Shown here: positions 1-7,763 of the stretch, piece by piece
How positions within the stretch are numbered: position 1 is the stretch's first letter
Layout: the number at the start of each line of letters is the position of its first letter
NCBI GenBank assembly: GCA_001632435.1
Contig: KV424207.1
Span: 1 to 13,538 of the forward strand
Length of the DNA: 13,538 nt
Source of the DNA: Calocera cornea HHB12733
Lineage: Eukaryota > Basidiomycota > Dacrymycetes > Dacrymycetales > Dacrymycetaceae
Direction: 5' to 3'
The notes under the pieces: model-generated
What the model saw: only the letters and a program-made list of their open reading frames with translations
Database searches by the model: none
Told to the model about the DNA's origin: nothing
Program-made: the position numbers and the translations under genes

Positions 1-396
1 GAGGTTGAGCAGATGTACCTCATTCCCTCCCGCATCCTTTCCCCACATACGCAGTTCTATGTCCGAGAAATGCGCGTGTTGGCGTATTCTCAGCTACTGC
101 AGTCCTATCGCTCCGTATCCATCGCATCCCTTAGCGCGGCGTTTGGTGTTACGCCATCATTCATCGATGCGTGCGTCCCATGTCTTTCTGCTTTCCGAGA
201 TTGGCTTACTGATACGCGTTGCAGCGACCTCTCCCGCTTCATAATCTCCGGCCGACTAAACTGTACGATCGACAAGGTGTCGGGCATAGTAGAGACGCAT
301 CGGCCAGACCGGAAGAACGCGTTGTACGAGCAGGTGGTGAAGCAGGGAGATGTGGTACTCAACGAGATACAGAAGCTGAGCAAGGTGCTGTACTAG
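1..396 (+). CDS. RPN7: 26S proteasome regulatory subunit Rpn7 (PSMD6 family), C-terminal part
   Basis: The 5' end lies outside the window; codons are in frame from base 1. Exons are 1-170 and 225-396. The 54-nt intron 171-224 has a GTGCGT donor, a TACTGAT branch-like site and a TTGCAG acceptor. It is a multiple of three and stop-free, so an unspliced reading frame hides it. The spliced product ends in 131 minus 18, about 113 residues. Recognisable landmarks are FYVREMR, the PCI winged-helix stretch AFGVTPSFID joined to DLSRFI, then GRLNCTIDKV, IVETHRPD and a final QKLSKVLY. These match the C terminus of Rpn7, a non-ATPase lid subunit of the 19S particle that scaffolds the lid through its PCI domain. 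Family members are about 390 residues, so roughly the last third is present. A second possible intron at 15-54 was considered and not adopted. The family call is firm. Confidence 0.93.
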   Translation, partial: EVEQMYLIPSRILSPHTQFYVREMRVLAYSQLLQSYRSVSIASLSAAFGVTPSFIDACVPCLSAFRDWLTDTRCSDLSRFIISGRLNCTIDKVSGIVETHRPDRKNALYEQVVKQGDVVLNEIQKLSKVLY

Positions 397-1309
397 CTAT
401 TGTGGCCTGACGCAGCGCTGCAATGATATAATCTCGCCTTCATCGACGAGTACTGGCCATGTGCGATCGCGTCAGGCTGAGCTGGAATGCGAAGTAAAAC
501 GGAAACATCACGCGAGTTCGGAACATCGAGCGGACGATCGCTCGGCGATCAGGGGACGATGAAACAACTCCGATCCTCGCCAGCGCACCATACAGGACGG
601 CCGCGCGGACAAGACGGTTCCATGTGGGACGACAGCGGTGGGCAGGATTAGGACAATGAAAGATATACGTGAAGCACATGAGCCTCGGACGATGGTTACC
701 ACCCGACAGACTTCGGTTAGCGGCGTTGCGAGGCACGTCAGGCATGACGATGGAGCCAGAAGGAGATGAAAGTCTGGTCTGGCGCTGCTGCTGCGAGCGG
801 CGCGTACAGGAGTTGCGCAGTGCTGGGCGGCTTGCAGGATTTCAACAAGGGAATTCATGGAGCGACGGGACGAGGCTGCACGTCGGTAGGACAGGGCGCG
901 TCATGGGGAATGCCGGAAGGTTCGATTGTGGCTGAGGGGGCTTTTCGGGGGCGAAACGCGGACGGGGGTCGGCGGTGCGGCCAACGGGCCGAAAAGCCAT
1001 GTTTTGTGGCTTCAAAGCTGTGGATTCTGTGCCAGCGGAGGGGTGACCAATGGATCAGGGGGGAAGGTACTGTACATTGAATCTGTGAAAACGGGCGTTG
1101 CAAGGACAAAACTGAGGGGAAGGCCCTGGTCGGAGTGTGCAGTTGGCATGGTTTCGGAGGTGCGCCGAGTGTGCCGAGCGGGCAGGGAGCCGGGATGGAG
1201 CGGGAGTTGACGCGTTATTGGGCGCGTTTTGGGTCCGCCGAGTGGTTACGAGCGCGTCTGGACAGGGCCTTGGGTGTGGCCCGCCGTCGGCGCGGCGTGG
1301 AAGCCTATT
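397..1309. other. Intergenic region: Rpn7 3' flank and distal promoter of the glycosidase gene
   Basis: No gene is supported on either strand. Open frames here lack family motifs and overlap one another. The left part must hold the Rpn7 3' UTR. From about 900 to 1250 the plus strand becomes G-rich. Four AGGGG pentamers lie on one strand at 935, 1039, 1057 and 1115; they resemble stress-response elements but are unproven here. Confidence 0.6.
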
Positions 1310-1590
1310 CGGGCCCTTCCCTTCTGTTGCATTCTATACTCGCCGCCCATTCCCCTTCTCTTCCTTCCATCATCTCCCTCTGGGCAACGCCGCGCGTTTG
1401 TCCTTTCCCTCAAAGCTGAGCTTTGACACGCAACAATCCTACCCCCTCTCACGCTCCCGTCCCCTTGCCCCCCTCTCTCATATCTCGCTCTCTCTCTCTT
1501 GGTTGGGCTCGTCGTTCCTTCGCCCTTCTCTCTTCGCTTCCCCCCCCGTTCCACTCTCTCCGCCGGCACATCGCTCAGACTCCAGCAGTG
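1310..1590 (+). promoter_or_regulatory. Pyrimidine-rich core promoter / 5' leader of the glycosidase gene
   Basis: The plus strand is almost pure C and T over long stretches, with repeated CTCTCT and CCCCC runs, ending 130-150 bases before the ATG at 1726. A TATACT hexamer at about 1334 is TATA-like. CT-rich blocks just upstream of the start are a known feature of highly expressed fungal genes. The frame stays open through this block (an in-frame ATG lies at 1423), but the predicted peptide is compositional, so I read the block as promoter and leader. Confidence 0.5.
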
Positions 1591-1725
1591 AGCGAACACC
1601 AGCCACCATTACATTCATTAACACCTGTCGCTCATTTGACAACACTGCAACAACACACACACCCGCTTTTCACAAGCAACAAGAAGCCACTCCCACGTTT
1701 CTACCTTCCACCGGCTCTCGCAACC

Positions 1726-3264
1726 ATGCGCTTCTTCAACTTGTCCTTCGCAGCCCTTGCTTTTGCCGCTGCCGCGCAAGCCGCGTGCACCCCTGTTCGC
1801 AACTCCACCACAAACGCCGCCTCCCTCACCGACGACGGCTCCGCGTCCTCGTCAACCGCATCCTTCGTCTCCTCGTCCTCGGCGTCCGCCTCCGCCTCTG
1901 CTTCGGCCTCGTCCAAGGGCGGCAAGGGCCACCACAAGGGCTCGAGCTCTAGCACCGGCGGCTCCTCGGCGGCTCCTTCGAGCTCCTCCTCCGCCTCCGG
2001 TGGCAACGACTCATCCTCCTCGGCATCGGACTCTGCGTCTTCCACCTCCTCCGCTTCCTCGCCTGCCAACACCGGCTTGACGCGTGTCCAGGCCGCCGGC
2101 GACGGGGCCTACTTCATCGGTGCTTCATCCTACTACCTGTACACCTACGCCGATGACGACCGCGCCGCCGTCCTCGACGCCATGCAGTCAGCCGGCATGA
2201 CTGTCATCCGTATCTTCATCTCCGCAGTCGCTGCGAACAACAAGGGCTCGAACAACCAGGCCGTGAACGACGTCGAGATCGACAACATCGGTACCTACGA
2301 CGATACTGTCCTCACCCAGGTCGACCAGCTCATGCTCGAGGCCAGCCAGCGCGGCATGAAGCTCCTCATCGCGTTGCATGACCGCTACGCACTAGGCTTT
2401 TGGTCCACCGACGTTTACTGCACCCAGCTCGGCATATCCGGCTTCACGAACAACCCGCCGCAGATCGCCGACGCGTCCGCGTTCTACACGAATGACTGGG
2501 CCGCCTCCATGTTCGACCAGCGCATGACGCACATCCTCAATCATCAGAACGCCCAGATGGGCAACACGGCCTGGAAGGACCTCGATTCCGGCATCTACGG
2601 ATTCGAGCCTCAGAACGAGCCCCAGGGACACATGGACCTCGTCGCTCCCAACTGGGTCTGCGATCGCGCAAGCACCCTGGCCGGCCTCATCCCCGCGGGT
2701 AGCTCGATTCTTATCTCGTCCGGCGGAGGCATCGATGCGGACTCGTCTGTGGGTGACTGGGCGTTCGGCTGTGGCGAGATCGATGTCGTCGCCGTGCACG
2801 ACTACAACCTCGGATCGGACTTCCTTAGCACCATCCAGAACGCCAACAACCAGGCTAAGTCTCAAGGACGCGTGTCCGTCGTCGGCGAGTGGGGCGTGAT
2901 GGGTGACGATAAGGAGAGCAAGGCACAGACCATCGTCGATGCGCTCAAGGGTGACGGGATCTCCTGGCTGTGAGTGCTCCCAGTCAACATATCCCGTATC
3001 TGTGCTAATGCGTGATGCAGCTACTGGGAGGTCACGAAGCCCGGTGCGGGTTCCAGCAACTTTGAAGTTTGGACCGACGAGCCCACTTGGGACGTCCTTG
3101 CCTCCGGCAGCCCGAACAACTCGAAGAAGCGCGCGCTAGACGCGGCATCCCTGTACATCGGAGACAGTCACAAGGCGCGCGCTGCTGAGATCTCCCGCTC
3201 CCGCCGGCGCCATCACACCAAGCGCGGAGTGCACGGCGCGCTCGGCCATGCGCGCTCGCACTAG
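1726..3264 (+). CDS. Secreted clan GH-A glycoside hydrolase (GH5-like), Ser-rich linker and basic tail
   Basis: Exons are 1726-2969 and 3021-3264. The 51-nt intron 2970-3020 has a GTGAGT donor, a GCTAATG branch and a TGCAG acceptor. The product is 495 aa. The start has a CAACC context and opens a signal peptide (residues 1-20, cut near AQA). A Ser/Ala/Gly low-complexity linker follows (about 34-113) containing a GGKGHHKG patch. The (beta/alpha)8 catalytic domain runs from about 118 to 443. GH-A landmarks: VIRIF with Arg162, PQNEP with the acid/base Glu298, AVHDY with His358/Tyr360, and VVGEWG with the nucleophile Glu388. These support a retaining beta-glycosidase such as a mannanase, glucanase or relative; the substrate and subfamily cannot be settled by eye. 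The tail carries KKR (450-452) and TKR (481-483) dibasic sites and no GPI-type hydrophobic end. Codons end mostly in C, suggesting high expression. Confidence 0.85.
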
Positions 3265-4553
3265 GCGCTCGGTGAGCCCTGTGCCTTGCCCCACCTTTCC
3301 TCCATCTCGTCTTCGATTTCTGGCCAGTGACCTCGATGGTCCTGTCCATCAGCCGTCCCCTGGTGTCGCAGGGCTGCACATTTCTCGTTTGGCCTATTGA
3401 GGTATAACGAAGCCTCCTGGTAACGTTTCTGTCTATATATTGGCACCTGTTGCACGGGTCCGCATCATCTTTTCCTGGGTTTTCGATTGCATCTACCAAC
3501 ATATACGCACTCATGCACGGCATCTCTTGTTTTCATCAGCAACCCTCACGCTCGATAGTCACGACAATAGGTCCTCCACACAGTTCTTGCTATATCGCGA
3601 TGTACGTAGATTAGTTTTGGCTGTCCGGCCGAGGCCCTCCCTCTGGTAGGGGCTTGTAATGCTATGAGGTTAACTCGAAGGGCATGGGATGGGATCGCAT
3701 GACAAAGCGAATGCACAGCACCTGCTGCTGGGCACGCTATATATGGCACGATATTCCTGAAGCGAGAGATGCGTCGCGGAAACAAATGCGACTAATGGAG
3801 CTTCTGATGGGGCTACCGAACGAGAGCCCGTGCCTTCTTCCTTTGGCTCGCCTTCTTTTCCGTTGGAGCAGTCATCATCAAAGAAAGAGGTGATATTTGC
3901 GGACGAATGGGAAGGTATGGAGCGGGTGCCGCGGCGCCATCTTCCCTGCTGCTCGTCAGCCAGCTCGGACCCTTGCCAGGCGGTCCTTGTACCGCCACGT
4001 CGGCGAAAACCTGTTCAATGAGCCAACGCCAGCCCTCCAATCTGGCGAGCATGCCGAATGAGTCAAAAGGAGAGCGTGAGAGCGCGGACTCTGCACCTTG
4101 AGCACCACGAGATCGGCGAGATCGGCGTGCGCGTGAATCAGTGCATTTCTTGATCAGTGAGACTAAATTTTTAGAAGGTCGTCTAGCAGACACCGCCCTT
4201 CAATGACTTGCACCTGATGTAATTTGTCACCTTCATGAAGCAATCCTCCGTGTCCCCTGGATGTCTTCCTAGGATGAGGACGTTGTGTTGATGCGGTGGA
4301 GTGAACACTGCCTGTCGAAGACAGGGTGCGACTGGGTGTTTCCCTCGAAAGATAGATTGTCGAGACGTCGCCCGTCCACGTTTCGAAATGTCACAAGAAA
4401 GGATTTCAGCACGAAATAATTTATTTCCATTAGATCCTGCTATTATGGGGATATATATGGGCATATTTAGCATGCAGTACAATAAATAACAACAACACGG
4501 AAAGGATAGTCAGCGAGAATCGACCAATTTTTCCAATCAATAGTCCAAAACTT
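3265..4553. other. Intergenic region between converging genes
   Basis: This 1.3 kb holds the 3' flanks of the glycosidase gene (plus) and the NmrA-like gene (minus). Base composition is moderate until about 4380, then AT-rich. A TATATAT run near 3740 and another near 4452 are not followed by a convincing coding frame. No RNA gene or repeat was recognised. Confidence 0.55.
4420..4425 (-). terminator. AATAAA polyadenylation-type hexamer for the NmrA-like gene
   Basis: The minus strand reads AATAAA here, about 130 bases beyond the TGA at 4554-4556 in an AT-rich stretch. Spacing and strand fit a 3' processing signal for the NmrA-like gene. Fungal poly(A) signals are loose, so the call is modest. 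Confidence 0.3.
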
Positions 4554-5831
4554 TCATGATGACGGATTTGTGGCAGCGTAGAGCAACGCAGCCTGATTGT
4601 TGTATATCCAAGCCCTCAGGGATATAGCATTCGAGAACAGAGCGCGACACGTCGCAATTTGAGCAGTTGGCCACGTAGGATTGTTGATAAGATGCTTGAT
4701 GCTAATAAACGATCAGACGTGTTGGCAAGGGCTACAGAATTGTCACTCACTTGAGCCAAAACTCTTTCGGCACAGGTGGTTGGGACATGCCAGGAATTCG
4801 ATTGAATTGCTCCAGTGACAGTTCAGACGCTCTGATGACCTTCCGGCTGGCGTCACCCAGCAGCTGAAAGTATTGTCTGGGTGAAACAAAGTCGGTAATC
4901 ATGGTGAGTGTCTGCCCTGAACAAACTCTCAACATTTCAGCTCGTGGTAGGGACATTGAGTTTCGTACCGAGCCACTGCTGCGGATTCTTCAGAATTGCC
5001 AAAACGAATCCGCCGGTGTCTGCTGCACAGAAGCTGAAAACGACGATCAGACTTCGGCGAGCTACCACTGCGTGGGAGCTTTACCAGGGTATTCCGCTAT
5101 CGGTTGGAATCGTCCATTCTCCGACAAGACCTGCCCTCGTTGGTTTCAGAATCTGTACGCTATCAGTCAATGTCCTTCCACAAAAAGCAGTCCATCTACC
5201 GTGGAATCGGCCATGGACTCGAAAGTCATCGTAGCGACGAGGCTGAAGCTGCGTGAGAAATTACGTCTCATCACCGGCATGAAATTGGTACCTTGTAAAG
5301 GGTACCCCGCTGGACCTCAAATAGGAATCGATATCGTCTTTGGAGTCACGGTGGGGAACCGGAAATGCGGCACGTTCCAACGTAGACCACATAAAGTGCC
5401 GAATGCTTTCGGCTTTTGCGCAGTAGACCAGATTATAGCCTTGCTGGCGTTCCGCGTCCGGGCCACCTTCCCATGCTGACACGACACCTCAGTCTGTGCA
5501 TGTCTGGGGGTCGAACATTTCACTCACAGCTGGTGACAGCGAACACTCCGTAACAGCCGGAAAATGCAGCATGTATCGAAGGAACATCGTTGTAGTCACA
5601 ACGAACCACTTCAGCACCAGTGGCCGCTAACTCTATAGACCACATCAGCATTCTACGGCCAAACCGAAATGAAGAGCACGTACGGAGGGCGGCAGGACTG
5701 GTCACGTCCCGCGTGAGCGCTCGCACATGAAAAGTGCCGTCCTGCAAGAGAAACCGGACGACGGAACCGCCTTGTAATCCGGTAGCACCACAGACGGCGA
5801 TAACGGGCTTTGTTTGGTAAGAATACGACAT
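4554..5831 (-). CDS. NmrA-like family NAD(P)-binding protein (atypical SDR), eight exons
   Basis: Exons in transcript order: 5831-5684, 5632-5528, 5475-5292, 5242-5200, 5152-5085, 5033-4969, 4916-4751, 4701-4554. The seven introns are 51, 52, 49, 47, 51, 52 and 49 nt, all GT-AG, and every junction phase agrees. The product is 308 aa, normal for the family. Residues 11-22 hold the Rossmann motif GATGLQGG (glycines 15, 18, 21); VRALTR (36-41) is the usual dinucleotide-contact strand. Further family landmarks are GAEVVRCD, GVFAVTSSWE, RHFMWST, SKDDIDSYL, GVPFT, DTGGFVLAILKNP, ITDFVSP and a C-terminal helix SLRAWI. Catalytic SDR YxxxK is not evident, as in NmrA/HSCARG redox sensors, so it probably binds NAD(P)(H) and regulates partners rather than acting as a classical reductase. 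The acceptor at 5243 was preferred over 5249 for intron length and alignment. Confidence 0.85.
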
Positions 5832-6370
5832 CGAGCTTTTCCGCGTCGAAGTCGGGGATGGGACCGCTGGGTATCTTGCGTCTTTGTGAAGTGCCGCTTT
5901 TGCATTTTGAGATAGCTTGGTATTTATCTCTTGTGCTCTACGCAGTACAGACGGTCCAGATGAGGGCAATGCAGGGGACATTCTAGCCACGAAGCTGTCC
6001 CACCACAGACTGCGCACGAGGGAGAGTAGCAACAGAGACGGTAGCCGAAGGCGGACGTGTTGCGAAGGTCGGAGAAGCGCAGATACGCCACGAGGTAGAT
6101 GGGCACTGCGCTAGCGCGACAATGACCTCACGCGGCAGATGTCCTAGTCCGCACAGAGGGAGATCAGATCAGGCGATTAATAAACCTGAAGCAGGCACCA
6201 CGCGATATGATGCAAGACCAGGAGGAGATCTTCTGTGCCACGCAGCGCGAGGGCAACAAGGGTCTTTTCGAAGTTGACCTGATGGCGATGAGGAGCGACT
6301 GCTTGGCCGTGCATCCTTTGCCGGTTTAAATGACCAGGGGCAAGGGAGCACAGGAATGGAGGTCCGAACG
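5832..6370. other. Intergenic: NmrA-like 5' flank and 3' flank of the tentative small gene
   Basis: No coding frame with family features is visible. The right part would be the 3' UTR of the minus-strand candidate ending at 6371, and the left part the promoter of the NmrA-like gene starting at 5831. No repeat or RNA gene was recognised. Confidence 0.45.
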
Positions 6371-6778
6371 TCAGTGAGTTGTGCACGAGCCACCCAGAAT
6401 GCCCCTTGTTTGGAAGCCCAGTTGAAGCACAGCATGTGCCCTTCTCATGCTCCAGCCGTCCACGAGCCCGTACGCGCAAAACGCCACGCCAAGTACGACG
6501 CACAATGTGAGGTAATTTGATGTGGAATTGGCAACCCGGAGTTGAGTTGACGTTGACAGTTGTTGCTTGCCGATTGAAGGTGTCTTAGAGAACCATCGGA
6601 CCTGCCGAGCGAGTGCCCGGTACGGACCGTGACTTCCTGAGGCTGTGTGCACGCTGAAATTTGATCAGTCATTGACCCGGCGAGACTTGCAGTGAGCGGG
6701 TCGGCGTAGAAGGCAAAGCCCGAGCGAAAGGGACGTGAACCGCCTGGAGAGACGGGACCATTACAAACGCCCGGCCAT
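6371..6778 (-). CDS. Tentative small single-pass membrane protein with mitochondrial-type N terminus
   Basis: I propose two exons, 6778-6765 (14 nt, encoding MAGR and most of Phe5) and 6653-6371, joined across a 111-nt intron 6654-6764. The donor is GTAATG. The acceptor region reads TGACTGATCAAATTTCAG, a strong branch point plus acceptor. Splicing removes an in-frame TGA just before exon 2 and gives 98 aa. Residues 1-30 are Arg-rich without acidic residues (RALARQVRWFS, 17-27), like a mitochondrial presequence. Residues 51-69 form one hydrophobic segment (NYLTLCVVLGVAFCAYGLV), followed by DGW and an RR pair. I recognise no family. It could be a small inner-membrane subunit or assembly factor. 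The 111-nt intron is twice the local norm and the C-terminal end may be wrong, so this could also be a chance frame. Confidence 0.35.
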
Positions 6779-7763
6779 GCTTATCCAAGCGAGGAAGGCG
6801 GTGCAAAGATCCCGGCCCTCATAGACGGCATCTGTCTCACGGGTCCGGTCTCTTCCCACACCTGTACCCGCACTAAATGCAGGGCCATGGCACGCCTAAC
6901 CTGGGCTACAACCCAATAATGGCCCATGCTCCTCGAAACTGCCCACCGAAACCTGCGCCATTTTTGTCCCTCCTCCGAAAGCGTAGAGATAAGCGCTCGC
7001 TTAGGTTGCATCGGGCAATATTAATGTATGCTTGAGGCATGCTTCACCAAGTCCGGCATTGCATGGCTGTCCATTGCATCCCCTCATGCACTGGGCGCTC
7101 CGTAATTCGCACCATCTGGTCAACGTTCAACTCATTATTACCGCTTTAACCGGTCTTTCAGCCCACATGCGCTTGCTCTCAACATCTCGCAGCTCGTTAG
7201 TGGGTCCGCGCGGCACACAGCAGCAACTGCAAGCTCACTAAAGGACGGTTTCATGCTAACAGAAGGCCTTTGGATATTACGATGAAGATTGATGGCGCTA
7301 GGGCATATTGGATGATCAGACGATGCTGACCTAGCTCTTCATTTGTAGCCAAGCATTATCCCTGCTGACTAACTCAGACTGGCATTGTTAATCACGCTAC
7401 CGGCAATTGTTACGTGATGTTCTTCTTTCACGCCCAGACTGCTGGAGCGTAAGGGGCTTGTCATTCCCTGGCATCTTCGTCCTGTGCAATTGTGACATGT
7501 GCATGTGCAAATTCTCTGGATGATCGTGTGATCCACTCATGGGAAGCCTTCTGACCTTGCAGATCGCCGTCAGAATATTTCCGATGGATGCGCAGCAGGG
7601 CGTGGCCATACTAACATCAGCATGTGACGCGGGGTGGCTGGTGTCTACCATCTCATGTTGAATACAGCGATCAATTATTGATTACATCTGGAATGTACGC
7701 ATGTTGTACAGCACAGTTGATGGCAAGGTGCAAAGCGAAGAGATCTAACCTATTGAACGGCAA
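6779..7763. other. Intergenic region without recognised gene
   Basis: Nearly 1 kb in which the open frames on both strands are short and lack motifs. Two stretches look like intron 3' ends on the plus strand: GCTGACC to TTGTAG near 7328-7349, and GCTGACTAACTCAG near 7364-7378. They could belong to a spliced non-coding transcript, but no partner exons are identifiable. Confidence 0.45.

Noticed and set aside
15..54. Possible 40-nt intron at the left end of Rpn7
   Set aside because: Shorter than any intron here, and the unspliced reading aligns well with the Rpn7 family up to FYVREMR.
508..1109. Several overlapping open frames on both strands upstream of the glycosidase
   Set aside because: They overlap in conflicting frames, lack motifs and fit GC-rich non-coding DNA.
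1423..1725. N-terminal extension of the glycosidase to an upstream in-frame ATG
   Set aside because: The added 101 residues are a translation of the CT-rich leader and would bury the clear signal peptide that begins at 1726.
3813..4193. 126-residue minus-strand open frame
   Set aside because: It starts at GTG, not ATG, and is Arg/Ser/Pro compositional with no recognisable domain or splice partner.
5249..5291. 43-nt version of NmrA-like intron 3 ending at the first CAG
   Set aside because: Frame-compatible, but shorter than the other introns, and adds two residues that spoil the alignment after GVPFT. The CTTCAG acceptor at 5243 was preferred.
4901..5479. 192-residue plus-strand open frame
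   Set aside because: Lies antisense over six exons of the NmrA-like gene and has no motif; it is a shadow frame.
6781..7011. 76-residue minus-strand open frame upstream of the small mitochondrial-type candidate
   Set aside because: No signal, helix or family motif. It ends next to the proposed ATG and could be leader or chance.
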